From CAG-791 sp963658695 (GTDB lineage Bacteria; Bacillota; Clostridia; Lachnospirales; Lachnospiraceae), in assembly GCA_963658695.1 (NCBI GenBank), contig CAVKRN010000021.1, positions 1 through 34,940 of the forward strand: 34,940 nt of DNA, read 5' to 3'. Shown piece after piece: positions 8,033 through 18,198 of the stretch (its first letter is position 1; the number at the start of each line of letters is the position of its first letter). The position numbers and the translations under genes are program-made. A model generated the notes under the pieces. That model was not told the DNA's origin, did no database searches, and saw only the letters and a program-made list of their open reading frames with translations.

Positions 8033-8198
8033 CTAGTACATCGATTTTTAAATAACTGGCCAAACTAACTGGCCCTTTTTCCTGATTGCACGTGTCAAAA
8101 ATCCTCAGCGTAGCCCGCTACGCCTACGTTTTTTGACACGCACCCTCAGAAAAAAGTTCTGCGTTATTTGGCCAGTTATTTTGCAAACGATGTACTAG
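8033..8198. repeat. 166-bp palindromic element (MITE-like), supplies the stop of the next gene
   Basis: The element begins and ends with CTAG and is an imperfect inverted repeat end to end. The outer 32 bp match in 28 positions (11 identical bases CTAGTACATCG, then AAATAACTGGCCAAA in both arms). An inner pair GTGTCAAAAA/TTTTTGACAC and the core CGTAGC-cc-GCTACG share the same centre, 8115.5, which is also the midpoint of the whole element. It has no room for a gene. The right-hand CTAG contains the TAG stop of the minus-strand gene at 8195-9844. A partial copy is at 23547-23575. As RNA it would fold into one long hairpin. Confidence 0.8.
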
Positions 8199-9844
8199 TC
8201 ATTATATCCAACCCAGGTCCTGGTCGGGAAATTCCGATTGCCGATCAGATCGTCGATGTTCATCCCCATGATAAGGGATGCCTTCTCCTTGTATGTCTGC
8301 GCCTGGTCGGTATCGATGTACTTATAATAATCGTAGGCCGGTTTCCGGTTGCCATTCACGTCAACCAGTCCCTGTGCAATCCGGCTCTGCATTTCCTTGG
8401 CGTGATCCGTCTGCCGGTAGAGCATGAACGAATCAATGTCCTCATTGGCCGCCGCCTGCAGATACCCATAAGCAATGGATGCACACTGGAGGTCATCTCC
8501 GTAATAGGATGTAAAACCAATCTCCGACAGCGCAATGCTGCGCACCTGTCCGGACGGGCTGAGCATCTTGTTTTGATGCATGTAGTCTGTCAGTATGTAC
8601 AGATTCTGCATGGTAATATAAGGTGTAGAGAGATCCTTGTGTACCCAGCGTTCCAGGCCAAGCCACGCATACGGATCGTACAACGGCGAATCATACGGGT
8701 GGAAGGACAGTCCCCAGTCAATGTTCCCTTCTCGATTCACATAATAAGCAAATGAATCCAGATATTCCTTTGATAAAAAGCAGCCGGGATTTGACTTTCT
8801 TCCCCATTCCTGATCAATGGAATTATATACGGCACAGTTCGCATTTCCCGCCTTCAGACCATTGTAGAAAATACGGAACGCCTTATGGTAGTTATTGACA
8901 TTCTCATCCAGATCGGTGCTGCTGGTGTAATACCATTCGGTTCTGGCATTCACCTCATTGCCGACAATCCAGTTATCCACCTGTCCGACGCCCTGTCCGC
9001 CGCTGTAGCGCGATCCCAGAAAATAGGCAATGGCTTCCAAATGCCTACTGCCCTCCGGCTCTGCCGTATTAAAAGCATATCCGGGGCATACATGCTCATC
9101 TCGTGCCAGCGGGTGAATGAGATCCTGTGCCTGAGGCTCTTTGTCATTTAGAATATTAACCGTAATCTGAAGCCCCAGTGTTGTGTAGTACGTAAACAAA
9201 TGATCAAACTGGAGGAGCTCTGCCGCATTAAAGGCATATGTCCTTCCGTTGTAGTCCATATAGATCGTCGGATAGGCCGGATCCGTCGACTCTCCCACAA
9301 TTTTCCCTACGTTAATGTTGTAGGAAACCTGCTGAATTCCAAGATCCTCAATCTCTCTTGTCATGAGGCGATCCGGATCAGCCAGAAGTCCCTTGATCCC
9401 GTGATCTTTCCGGACACAGGCCGCCGTCGCACAGGCTTCCGGATTGGTGATGTAATGCTCATCCGACACCTGCACCATCTTGCCGCTGCGCTTCACTGCC
9501 ACAATAAACTTCTTCGACAGATTGGAACCGCTTTGATTAAACTGCAGCGGGAACCGAAACAAGGCAGCCTTCCCTGCCTGCGCAGTCGCAACTAAGGTCC
9601 CTGCCGCTCCGTCCTGCCACACCTCATCGGCGTAGAGATAATACGTGCCGTCATCCGAGGCCGGCACCTTCGAGGAGGCTGTCACAACCTGCACATCACT
9701 CCCCACAATCTGCGCGCTCTGAATATCCACAGCCCGCTCCGCCGCCCATGCCGTTCCGGTCGGCCACAGACAAACCGCTGCCATTGCAATGACCAGTGCC
9801 GCTGCAAGCGCCAGCCCATCAAGCATCCTTTTCTTTTCTCTCAT
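8195..9844 (-). CDS. Secreted DUF5722-like glycoside-hydrolase-fold protein (549 aa)
   Basis: The start is MREKKRMLDG at 9844, where GGAGG lies about nine nt upstream. Residues 1-35 form a signal peptide: basic start, hydrophobic core at 9-27 and a likely cut after AWA. A small beta domain (about 36-135) precedes a large domain that resembles a clan-A TIM barrel: WIVGNEVNA puts Asn-Glu at 296-297 in the acid/base position and SIALSEIGFTS puts E441 in the nucleophile position. I recognise the overall pattern as DUF5722, but the substrate is unknown; extracellular or cell-wall glycan is a reasonable guess. The stop codon TAG is contributed by the end of the palindromic element, so the original C-terminus may have been different. 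A TATACT at 9884-9889 could be its -10. Confidence 0.75.
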   Translation of the reverse strand: MREKKRMLDGLALAAALVIAMAAVCLWPTGTAWAAERAVDIQSAQIVGSDVQVVTASSKVPASDDGTYYLYADEVWQDGAAGTLVATAQAGKAALFRFPLQFNQSGSNLSKKFIVAVKRSGKMVQVSDEHYITNPEACATAACVRKDHGIKGLLADPDRLMTREIEDLGIQQVSYNINVGKIVGESTDPAYPTIYMDYNGRTYAFNAAELLQFDHLFTYYTTLGLQITVNILNDKEPQAQDLIHPLARDEHVCPGYAFNTAEPEGSRHLEAIAYFLGSRYSGGQGVGQVDNWIVGNEVNARTEWYYTSSTDLDENVNNYHKAFRIFYNGLKAGNANCAVYNSIDQEWGRKSNPGCFLSKEYLDSFAYYVNREGNIDWGLSFHPYDSPLYDPYAWLGLERWVHKDLSTPYITMQNLYILTDYMHQNKMLSPSGQVRSIALSEIGFTSYYGDDLQCASIAYGYLQAAANEDIDSFMLYRQTDHAKEMQSRIAQGLVDVNGNRKPAYDYYKYIDTDQAQTYKEKASLIMGMNIDDLIGNRNFPTRTWVGYND

Positions 9845-9915
9845 ATCCCAGCACCTCCCCAGGTACGTTTTTGCTACACCTCCAGTATACAGGAACACCT
9901 GCAGAAAATCTCTTC

Positions 9916-12900
9916 TCACATAAGATCAAAGATGGAATACTGGTTCGATTCCGGCAGGTCCCCCAAAAGACCCAGCTCATTCATTTTTTCCAGAATGGTC
10001 TGGGATACCTTTGCCCGCTCACGGATATCCTGTCTGGACACAAACGGTCCGTTCTTGCAGGCTTCCTCCAGAGCGTCTGCTGCGCTGGCGCCCATTCCGT
10101 GGATGGATGTGTAGGCCGGCATAATTTTGCCGTCAACAATCTGGAATGCGCGGCCGTGTGCCGTCCCCAGCCGGATTGGCGTGAACTCGATGCCGCGCGC
10201 ATACATTTCCCGCACCACCAGCGCATCATCCAGCTGCGACTCTTCCGCCGCAGTCAGCTTATCCCGGGACTGGTATTCCTTCATGCAGCTTAGAAGATGC
10301 TGTTGTCCCTGCGCCATCATCTCATAATCAAATGCCTTCGCGCGGATCGTGTAATACGCGCAGTAGTAGGCAAGGGGCTGGTGGACCTTAAACCAGGCAA
10401 TGCGAAGCGCCATCATAACGTAAGCCGCCGCATGTCCCTTCGGGAACATGTACTTGATCTTCAGACAAGCGTCGTGGTACCACTCCGGCACTCCGGCCGC
10501 CCGCATGGCTTCTTCCATTTCCGGCGTCAATCCCTTTCCCTTTCGAACCGACTCCATGGTCTTGAATGCCATCGAGGGATCCTCTCCCTTTCCGATGAGA
10601 TAAATCATGATGTCATCACGGCATCCGATACAGGTTGCCAGTGTGCAGGTTCCCTGCGCAATCAGGTCAGAGGCGTTTCCCAGCCAAACGTCCGTCCCAT
10701 GAGATAGACCGGATATTTTAATCAGCTCCGACAGCGTCGTCGGTTTGGTATCCTGGAGCATTCCCATAACGAACTTCGTGCCGAACTCCGGCACGCCAAG
10801 CGTCCCCACCTTGATTCCGCCGTCCTGTTCCGGTGTGATTCCCAAAGACTCCAGACCGACGAACAGCTTCATTACCCCCTCATCATCCAGTGGAAGCTCA
10901 ATGGGGTTTACCCCCGTAATATCCTGCAGCATACGGATCATGGTCGGATCATCGTGTCCGAGAATATCCAGCTTCAGCAGGTTGTGATCGATGGAATGGT
11001 AATCAAAGTGGGTGGTCACAATGTTGGTCGTCATATCATTGGCCGGATGCTGTACCGGCGTAAAGGTATTGATCTCCTCTCCCAGAGGAAGAACCACGAT
11101 ACCACCCGGATGCTGTCCCGTCGATCTTCGTACGCCGGTGCACCCCTTCGCCAGGCGCTCCATCTCGCAGCGACGCTTGCTGATGCCCCGATGCTCGCAG
11201 TACCCCAATGTATATCCATAGGCCGTCTTGTCCGCCACCGTTGCGATGGTCCCTGCCTTGAATGTCTGCTCATGGCCAAAGATTACCTTTGTGTATGCAT
11301 GTGCCTTCGACTGGTATTCTCCGGAGAAATTCAGATCGATATCCGGCTCTTTGTCGCCCTTAAACCCCAGGAACGTCTCAAAGGGAATATCAAAGCCGGC
11401 CCGTACCAGCTCCTTTCCGCAGTTCGGGCACATTTTCACCGGCATATCCACGCCGCATTTACCGGAATAGGACTTCACCTCCTCCGATTCAAAATCCGAA
11501 TAATGGCAGTTTTCGCAGTAATAATGCGGTGCCAGCGGATTCACTTCCGTAATTCCGGACATAGTAGCCACAAAGGACGATCCAACCGATCCGCGGGATC
11601 CCACCAGATATCCGTCCTCATTGGATTTCCACACCAGCTTCTGCGCAATGATGTACATAACGGAATATCCGTTCTTGATGATGGAGGTCAGCTCTCTCTC
11701 CAACCGGTCACTCACCACCTTCGGCAACGGATCCCCGTACATTTTATGGGCCTGCCGGTAGCAGATCTCACGAAGCTGTCCGTCCGAGTTCTCAATAACC
11801 GGCGGACATTTATCCGGACGAACCGGAGAAATGACATCCACCCATCCGGCAATGCGGTTTGGATTGGTGATGACAACCTCCTCACACTTGGCCGTTCCAA
11901 GGTAGGAAAATTCCTCCATCATTTCATCCGTTGTCCGAAGGTAGAGCGGTGCCGGATCCTCCTCCCGGTTCATGCTCATGCTGTCCTGAATAATCGAGCG
12001 GTAGATTTCATCCCCGGGATCCAGAAAGTGAACATCTCCCGTTGCCACAACCGGCTTTCCGTACTGCTCTCCGAGCTTTACGATCTTCCGGTTGATGTCC
12101 AGAACATCCTCCTCGCTTTGAATGTCTTCGTATCGTTCCGAATCAATGAGGAACCGGTTATTAGCCCTTGGCTGAATTTCCAGATAATCGTAAAAATCAA
12201 CGATACCGGCCAGTGTTTCCTCGTCCTTCTGATCCAGAATCGCCTGATAAAGCTCGCCCATCACGCAGGCAGATCCCACAATGATTCCCTCCCGCAGCTG
12301 CATCAAAAGCGACTTCGGAATCTTGGGCTTCTGGTAAAAATAGGTCAGATGCGACTCACTGATCATCCGGTACAGGTTGGTGCGGCCGGTCACATTTTTA
12401 GCCAGAAGAATGCAATGGTACGGGCGAAGGCGCCGGATAACATCCGGATCCTGGTCTCCCAGATCATTCATGTCCTGCAGCGTCGCTGCCCCCTTCGCCG
12501 TGAACCTTGCAAGAAGCTTTACAAAGATCTCCGCCGTTGTCTGTGCATCATCCACTGCCCGGTGATGATGGGGATTGACCACATTCAGGAGCTTCCCAAC
12601 CGCATCAAGGTTGTAGGATTTATGCCCCGGCAGCATCACTCTTGCCATTCCGATGGTGTCGATGGTGGTAAAAGGAGCCTCCAGCCCCAGCTCCTTTGCC
12701 TTGCTCCGGATAAAGCTGATATCAAAGCCCACATTGTGGCCCACCAGTACGCTTCCCTTGCAAAATTCCAGAAACCTTGGCAGCACATCATCGATGGTTT
12801 TGGCCGGCATTACCATTTCATCCGTAATACTGGTAAGACGCGTGATGCGGAAGGGAATGGGAATCTGCGGATTTACAAATTCCGAAAACTCTCCCACACG

Positions 12901-14538
12901 TTTCCCGTTCTCATACCGAACCGCGCCGATCTCAATGATCCGGTCCCGTTCTGAAGAAAAGCCGGTGGTTTCCAGGTCGAAAATCACATAGCTCCCATCT
13001 GCCACCGTATACTCCGGCTGTCCCTCCGGCAGGCTCCCGAAGGACACCATCTTCTTCTGATCATCCACAAGGTAGCATTCCACCCCGTAGATCACCTTGA
13101 AAAAGTTCTCCCGGTCGATCGGCGCAAGCCCCTGCTTTTTTCTTTCCTTGTTCAGGTCTCCAAGGATCTTCTCCACCACATGATTGGCATCCGGAAAGGC
13201 CTGCACGTTTCCGTGGTCGGTAATAGCGACAGCCGGCCACCCCCATTGATACGCCCGCTTTACAAGGTCTGAGCACTCCGACACCCCGTCCATGTCGCTC
13301 ATCTTCGTGTGCATGTGCAGCTCCACACGCTTGTGATCAAACCGGTCTTTGCGCTTGGTTTCAAAGGACGGAATTTCCATGATTCCCGTAGGCGAGGACA
13401 CGGTTATCTCATGCTCAAACGTGTCCTCCTTGGTATAGCCCTTCACCTTCACAAAGTTCCCCGGCTCGAGGCGTTTCATGGTCTGCTCTGCGTACATGGT
13501 CGGTGCGAAGAGCTTGACGACAATGGAATCGGTAAAATCCGTCAGCGTGAATTTCAGGATTGATTTCTCGTTGCGGATATCCCGGCGCTCATTGGTCATA
13601 ATTTTGCCGCGGATGGTAACCTCTCCCATCTCACCGATGATGTCCGAAATAGAGATGGATTCATCCGCAAAATCACGTCCGCAAATCACATCCGGACGGG
13701 CAGAGCGAATAAAGCTGCGCAGCGCCTTGGTATCTCCCGCTGTTTTACCGTTTCTTGCCTGGTCCTTTTCCGCAGCTCTGCCTGTCTGCTCTGTCCGGCG
13801 AGGTTCCCCTGCCGCCTGCCTAGCCAGTGCATCCGCCGGTGCCGGCTCCTTGGTTTTTGCGGCAGTAAGCGTCGCTTCCTTCTTTGCCTGCTGCGTACCG
13901 CCATCGGTATCCCAGGGAAGATCCGCCTGCCCCTGACCGGAGCCGGATTCCATAGAAGGAGCCGTCGTCCCCCGTCGCCCACCGGTGACAGGAAGGACCG
14001 TATCGTCCAGTACCGCCTTTGCATGGCTGCGGACCGGCAAATCGTATAAAAGACTGATTTCGCAGTCCATATCGCAGCGTTCCCGCAGGATGTCCTGCAG
14101 CATGCGATGAATGGCCACTCCGCCGTCCCTTGCAAATCCTGAATTCTCCAAATGGAGCTCAATGGTATTTTCCCGCGGATAAGCAAAGGAAGCTTCCTTG
14201 AAGAAGCTTCCCCAGATCGGGTTCTCCTGCCACAGCTCCGTAACAAGCGAATCCATGTATTCATGCATCAGCATTTCTGCATTGTATTGTGCCGACAGCA
14301 GGTAATGTTCTATGATCACCGCCCGCAGGCCGCCTCCCGGGCAAACCTCCGCCGTAATCAGATCCTCCATCTGCCGCACATACTTAATATGGATCAAATG
14401 CCGGGATTCCAGATAAATTCGCAGCTTTGTGTGATCCTTGTTGTAGGCAATCCGGGTGACCTGTGTATCCGAGAACAAATCCCGCAGCTCCCCCTTGGGC
14501 CGAAGCGTGGGAAATGCCTCCGTAAAAGCCTTTGCCAT
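9916..14538 (-). CDS. polC: DNA polymerase III alpha subunit, Gram-positive type PolC (1540 aa)
   Basis: PolC is the main replicative DNA polymerase of Firmicutes and carries its own proofreading exonuclease. Domains in order: N-terminal region with a low-complexity Ala/Glu/Lys/Gln linker (about 195-275), OB fold (about 307-385), first part of the PHP domain from 404 (VELHMHTKMSD, AITDHGNV), inserted DnaQ-type 3'-5' exonuclease (517-680; DLETTG with D521 and E523, HHRAVDDAQTT near 658-668), then the palm with PDIDLNFSG, a zinc-binding stretch (CENCHYSD, CPNCGKE) and the C-terminal fingers. Length is in the usual range of about 1430-1550. It is last in the pyrH-to-polC cluster, 95 nt after ispG. 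The start follows AAGGA at a slightly long 11 nt. Confidence 0.98.
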   Translation of the reverse strand: MAKAFTEAFPTLRPKGELRDLFSDTQVTRIAYNKDHTKLRIYLESRHLIHIKYVRQMEDLITAEVCPGGGLRAVIIEHYLLSAQYNAEMLMHEYMDSLVTELWQENPIWGSFFKEASFAYPRENTIELHLENSGFARDGGVAIHRMLQDILRERCDMDCEISLLYDLPVRSHAKAVLDDTVLPVTGGRRGTTAPSMESGSGQGQADLPWDTDGGTQQAKKEATLTAAKTKEPAPADALARQAAGEPRRTEQTGRAAEKDQARNGKTAGDTKALRSFIRSARPDVICGRDFADESISISDIIGEMGEVTIRGKIMTNERRDIRNEKSILKFTLTDFTDSIVVKLFAPTMYAEQTMKRLEPGNFVKVKGYTKEDTFEHEITVSSPTGIMEIPSFETKRKDRFDHKRVELHMHTKMSDMDGVSECSDLVKRAYQWGWPAVAITDHGNVQAFPDANHVVEKILGDLNKERKKQGLAPIDRENFFKVIYGVECYLVDDQKKMVSFGSLPEGQPEYTVADGSYVIFDLETTGFSSERDRIIEIGAVRYENGKRVGEFSEFVNPQIPIPFRITRLTSITDEMVMPAKTIDDVLPRFLEFCKGSVLVGHNVGFDISFIRSKAKELGLEAPFTTIDTIGMARVMLPGHKSYNLDAVGKLLNVVNPHHHRAVDDAQTTAEIFVKLLARFTAKGAATLQDMNDLGDQDPDVIRRLRPYHCILLAKNVTGRTNLYRMISESHLTYFYQKPKIPKSLLMQLREGIIVGSACVMGELYQAILDQKDEETLAGIVDFYDYLEIQPRANNRFLIDSERYEDIQSEEDVLDINRKIVKLGEQYGKPVVATGDVHFLDPGDEIYRSIIQDSMSMNREEDPAPLYLRTTDEMMEEFSYLGTAKCEEVVITNPNRIAGWVDVISPVRPDKCPPVIENSDGQLREICYRQAHKMYGDPLPKVVSDRLERELTSIIKNGYSVMYIIAQKLVWKSNEDGYLVGSRGSVGSSFVATMSGITEVNPLAPHYYCENCHYSDFESEEVKSYSGKCGVDMPVKMCPNCGKELVRAGFDIPFETFLGFKGDKEPDIDLNFSGEYQSKAHAYTKVIFGHEQTFKAGTIATVADKTAYGYTLGYCEHRGISKRRCEMERLAKGCTGVRRSTGQHPGGIVVLPLGEEINTFTPVQHPANDMTTNIVTTHFDYHSIDHNLLKLDILGHDDPTMIRMLQDITGVNPIELPLDDEGVMKLFVGLESLGITPEQDGGIKVGTLGVPEFGTKFVMGMLQDTKPTTLSELIKISGLSHGTDVWLGNASDLIAQGTCTLATCIGCRDDIMIYLIGKGEDPSMAFKTMESVRKGKGLTPEMEEAMRAAGVPEWYHDACLKIKYMFPKGHAAAYVMMALRIAWFKVHQPLAYYCAYYTIRAKAFDYEMMAQGQQHLLSCMKEYQSRDKLTAAEESQLDDALVVREMYARGIEFTPIRLGTAHGRAFQIVDGKIMPAYTSIHGMGASAADALEEACKNGPFVSRQDIRERAKVSQTILEKMNELGLLGDLPESNQYSIFDLM

Positions 14539-14633
14539 ATACTCTGTATCCTTACCTGATTCTCACCTGTATCTGCTTCGCATCTGCCTTTTTAAACGAC
14601 ATCTTCCGCTTGCAGGCAGATGTTCCTCTTCCC

Positions 14634-15713
14634 CTACCGGTTCTCTTCCCAGTGGTCCAGCTCATCCTTCAAGGCTGCCAGAAGCTCCGTCTCCGGCATT
14701 TTCCGGACGATTTCTCCCTTTTTGATGAGAATGCCCTCGCCGTCGCCGCCGGCAATGCCGATGTCTGCCTCTCTGGCTTCCCCGGGCCCGTTAACTGCGC
14801 ATCCCATTACTGCAACCTTGATGCTATATGGATAGCGCTGCACCATTTCCTCTACTTTCCCGGCCAGACCGATCAGATCAATTCTCGTCCGTCCGCAGGT
14901 CGGGCAGGATGTCACCTCCACGCCGTCCGTCCGCAGCTTAAGATCCCGCAGAATTCCCTTGGCTGCACGTACCTCCTCCACCGGATCGCCGGAGAGCGAC
15001 ACACGAATGGTATCCCCGATCCCCTGATAAAGGATAATCCCCAGTCCCACCGAGGATTTAATGAGTCCGCCGTAGGTAGTTCCTGCTTCGGTAATGCCGA
15101 CATGCAACGGGTAATCGGTCTTCTGTGCCAGAATCTCGTGCGCCCGCGCGCAGGTCAAAACATCCGAGGACTTGATGCTGATCACAATCTGATCATAGCC
15201 GCACTTCTCCACCATGCCCACCTTATCCAGGGCGCTCTCCACCAGACCTTCCGGCGTAACGCCGCCGTATTTTTCCAGAAGATTCCGTTCCAAAGACCCG
15301 GAATTCACGCCCACACGAATCGGAATACGCCGTTCCTTGGCACAGTCAACCACCGCACGGATCCTGTCCTCGCCGCCGATGTTGCCCGGATTGATGCGGA
15401 TCTTATCCGCACCGTTCTCCATCGCCGCAATTGCCATTTTGTAATTGAAATGAATGTCCGCCACCAGCGGAATATGAATGCGTTTCTTGATTTGTGCAAT
15501 AGCCTCCGCACAGCTCTCATCCGGCACCGTGCAGCGAATGATCTGACATCCCGCTTCTTCCAGGCGCAGAATCTGCGCAACCGTTCCCTCCACATCATCC
15601 GTCCGTGTGTTCGTCATGGACTGAATGGCAATGGGATTTCCGCCGCCGATCTTCACATTACCGATGGAAATCACCTTGGTATGCTGCCGAACAGTATCTG
15701 TTTTCTGTATCAT
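14634..15713 (-). CDS. ispG: 4-hydroxy-3-methylbut-2-enyl-diphosphate synthase IspG (359 aa)
   Basis: IspG (GcpE) reduces MEcPP to HMBPP in the MEP isoprenoid pathway using a [4Fe-4S] cluster and ferredoxin or flavodoxin. The cluster ligands are visible: C270 and C273 in SCPTCGRTR and C305 in MGCAVNGPGEA, with the conserved E312 in GPGE. The N-terminal barrel has the usual IGGGNPIAIQSMTNT and PLVADIHFNY. The start at 15713 follows AAAGGGA. It shares the cluster with dxr, another MEP gene, and with uppS, which uses the pathway's product. Confidence 0.97.
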   Translation of the reverse strand: MIQKTDTVRQHTKVISIGNVKIGGGNPIAIQSMTNTRTDDVEGTVAQILRLEEAGCQIIRCTVPDESCAEAIAQIKKRIHIPLVADIHFNYKMAIAAMENGADKIRINPGNIGGEDRIRAVVDCAKERRIPIRVGVNSGSLERNLLEKYGGVTPEGLVESALDKVGMVEKCGYDQIVISIKSSDVLTCARAHEILAQKTDYPLHVGITEAGTTYGGLIKSSVGLGIILYQGIGDTIRVSLSGDPVEEVRAAKGILRDLKLRTDGVEVTSCPTCGRTRIDLIGLAGKVEEMVQRYPYSIKVAVMGCAVNGPGEAREADIGIAGGDGEGILIKKGEIVRKMPETELLAALKDELDHWEENR

Positions 15714-15814
15714 TTTTCCCTTTCTTTGCCGCAGCTCTCTGCAGCAACTATTATACGGACGTCACCCATCAGCGGGCTCCAGCGAAGTTGTCCAATCAGT
15801 AGCCTTTCGAAGTC

Positions 15815-16936
15815 TCACCGGAAGAATCTTCCGATATCATTGATTAGTGCGAACACCATAATCGCCATCAAAATCACCACACCTGCCAGTGTGACATAAC
15901 CTTCCTTCTCCGCCGAGAGCTTCTTCCCGCGAACAAGCTCCACCAGAAGAAGCAGAAACCGCCCGCCGTCCAGTGCCGGAATCGGCAGAAGGTTCATGAT
16001 TCCCAGATTGATCGACAGGAGCGTTGTAAGATTCATGAACGTCAGCACCACCGTCGATATGCCATACTGCTTCGTCACCTCGTAGGTATCATCCACTACC
16101 TTCACGATGCCCACCGGTCCCGAAAGATCATCGGCAGAAAAATGCCCTCGGAAAATCAAACCGATGGACTGGAACGTTGCCCGCACCCAATACTCCGCCT
16201 CATAAAATCCATACCGGAAGGTCTGAAGCGGTCCGCAGCTTACGTATTCCCCGGAGCCGATGATGCCGATGTAATACGCGCCGGCCTCCTCATCGTAGCG
16301 CGGCGTTAGAACCACCGTGTGCTTCTCCCCGTCCCGCTTGTAGGTAATCCGCATGGATTCGCCGTAATTCATAGATGAGCTTAATGAAATCTCGCGAAAA
16401 ATATGGATCGGCCTTCCATTGATGGCTGTGATCTCATCGCCTGCCAAAAGCCCAGCCTCCTGCGCGGCCGAGTTTTCTACAACATCGCGAATCACCGGCA
16501 AATCGGTGCCGCAAAAAGCTACAATGATAATGGCAAAGACAAGGCCAATGATAAAATTGGCAATGGGGCCTCCCAGCACCGTCGCAATGCGGGCCCCTAC
16601 GCCGGCATTCGGATAGGCGTGAACATCCACGTCCTTTCCGGCCGCATCCGGAAATTCTTCATCCCGGTGGCTACCATCCTGCTGCGCCGCCTCCGCAATA
16701 CTGTCCGGATCGTACATAGCCTCCATTCCGTCAAAGATGCAGGCTCCGCCGATGGGAAACAGACGAATGCAGAACTCCGTCTCCTTGCCCTTGTGCCGAT
16801 ATAACGCAGGTCCCATACCGACATCAAATTCCTTTACGCGGATTCCGCACCGCCTCGCCACTGCAAAATGGCCGAATTCGTGACCGATGACAATGACCGA
16901 AAAAATAAGAAGAAAAATAAGAATACTGACAATCAT
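15815..16936 (-). CDS. rseP: Site-2 membrane metalloprotease RseP (373 aa)
   Basis: This is an intramembrane zinc protease (M50). The first membrane segment carries HEFGH at 19-23, the zinc-binding HExxH site. A single PDZ domain follows in the middle (AGLLAGDEITAINGRPI), and the third zinc ligand motif LLPIPALDGG is near residue 320. It has about four membrane segments. In Firmicutes RseP (RasP/YluC) cuts anti-sigma factors, FtsL and leftover signal peptides. Its ATG overlaps the dxr stop (ATGA at 16936-16933), so translation is coupled. Segment 85-130 between the first and second membrane spans is acidic and looks like a lineage-specific loop. Confidence 0.96.
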   Translation of the reverse strand: MIVSILIFLLIFSVIVIGHEFGHFAVARRCGIRVKEFDVGMGPALYRHKGKETEFCIRLFPIGGACIFDGMEAMYDPDSIAEAAQQDGSHRDEEFPDAAGKDVDVHAYPNAGVGARIATVLGGPIANFIIGLVFAIIIVAFCGTDLPVIRDVVENSAAQEAGLLAGDEITAINGRPIHIFREISLSSSMNYGESMRITYKRDGEKHTVVLTPRYDEEAGAYYIGIIGSGEYVSCGPLQTFRYGFYEAEYWVRATFQSIGLIFRGHFSADDLSGPVGIVKVVDDTYEVTKQYGISTVVLTFMNLTTLLSINLGIMNLLPIPALDGGRFLLLLVELVRGKKLSAEKEGYVTLAGVVILMAIMVFALINDIGRFFR

Positions 16937-18096
16937 CGAGCTGTGACCTTCTCCCGCACGTATTCCCTGGCTTCTGTTTCCGTCTCCAGAATCTGCTCCA
17001 GCGTAGGGCTGGCAATCACATCATGGGCATCCATTGCGCCTTCAATCAGATCATAAATATCCAGAAATTCAATTTCATCCCGCATGAAATGGCTCACCGC
17101 CTCTTCATTGGCAGCATTAAAAACTGTCGGCATCGAGCCGGCAGCATGGGCTGCCCGGTATGCCAGCGGAAGACCGCGAAAGGTTTCCGTATCCGGCTTT
17201 TCAAAAACCAGCTCTCCCAAAGCGAATAAATCCAGCGGCTTAATCGCCAGCGGAAGGCGGTCCGGATAAAAGAACGCATACTGAATCGGCAGACGCATAT
17301 CCGGCGAAGCAAGATGTGCCATCACGGATCCGTCTACGTACTGCACCGCAGAGTGAACAATGCTCTGAGGCTGAACCACAACCTGAATGCGATCCACGTC
17401 CACATCAAAGAGCCACCTGGCCTCCATCACCTCCAAGCCCTTGTTCACAAGGCTTGCCGAATCGATGGTTACCTTTGCTCCCATATCCCAGTTGGGATTA
17501 TTGAGTGCCTCCTTCACACGCTTATGAAGAAGATCCTCTTTCTTTTTCCCGCGGAAGGTCCCCCCGGAGCAGGTAAGAAGAATCTTATCGATCCGCTCAT
17601 GAGGTTCCCCGTTCATGCACTGAAAGATTGCGCTGTGCTCCGAATCTACCGGGAGGATTTCCACATCCATCGCCGCAGCAGCCGGCATGATCAGATGTCC
17701 CGCTGTCACAAGGGTTTCCTTGTTGGCAAGGGCAATTGTTTTCTGCGCACCAATGGCAGCCAGTGTCGGCTGTATGCCGATCATGCCAACCACCGCATTC
17801 AGAAAAATATCACTGTGCTCCATCACTGCGATCTCACACAGGCCATCCATGCCGCAAACCACACGCACCGGCAGATCCGCCACTCTTACCCGTAAATCCG
17901 CAGCCGCAGTCTCATCCCACATGCAGACAAGCTCCGGACCAAATTCCCGAATCTGCTCTTCCATCTTCGATACGCTCTTGCCGGCAGCAAGCGCAGTCAC
18001 CTTCAGCCGATCCGGATAGCTGCGCACAATGTCCAGCGCCTGTGTTCCGATCGAACCGGTGGATCCAATGATCGCTATTTGTTTCTGCTCACTCAT
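16933..18096 (-). CDS. dxr: 1-deoxy-D-xylulose 5-phosphate reductoisomerase (387 aa)
   Basis: Dxr makes MEP from DXP with NADPH and a divalent metal, the committed step of the MEP pathway. The NADPH-binding IIGSTGSIGTQALDIV is at residues 9-24. The metal and substrate motifs LPVDSEHSAIFQC, LTCSGGTFR and NPNWDMGAKVTIDSASLVNKGLEVMEA are all intact. The start is MSEQKQ at 18096, four nt-scale spacing after AGGAGT; an in-frame ATG at 18153 gives an unrelated extension and is rejected. Length of 387 residues is normal. Confidence 0.97.
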   Translation of the reverse strand: MSEQKQIAIIGSTGSIGTQALDIVRSYPDRLKVTALAAGKSVSKMEEQIREFGPELVCMWDETAAADLRVRVADLPVRVVCGMDGLCEIAVMEHSDIFLNAVVGMIGIQPTLAAIGAQKTIALANKETLVTAGHLIMPAAAAMDVEILPVDSEHSAIFQCMNGEPHERIDKILLTCSGGTFRGKKKEDLLHKRVKEALNNPNWDMGAKVTIDSASLVNKGLEVMEARWLFDVDVDRIQVVVQPQSIVHSAVQYVDGSVMAHLASPDMRLPIQYAFFYPDRLPLAIKPLDLFALGELVFEKPDTETFRGLPLAYRAAHAAGSMPTVFNAANEEAVSHFMRDEIEFLDIYDLIEGAMDAHDVIASPTLEQILETETEAREYVREKVTAR

Positions 18097-18198
18097 GTAT
18101 TTACTCCTGATCTGCTCTGCAGCTGTCCCTTTCCGAAGCCGCGCAGTAATCATTCAGCCTCATTAAAAATACCTGTAGCTGTTAAGCTACTTCAGCGC

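Noticed and set aside
10954..12954. 666-codon plus-strand open frame
   Set aside because: It is the antisense shadow of polC, whose domains are unmistakable on the minus strand.
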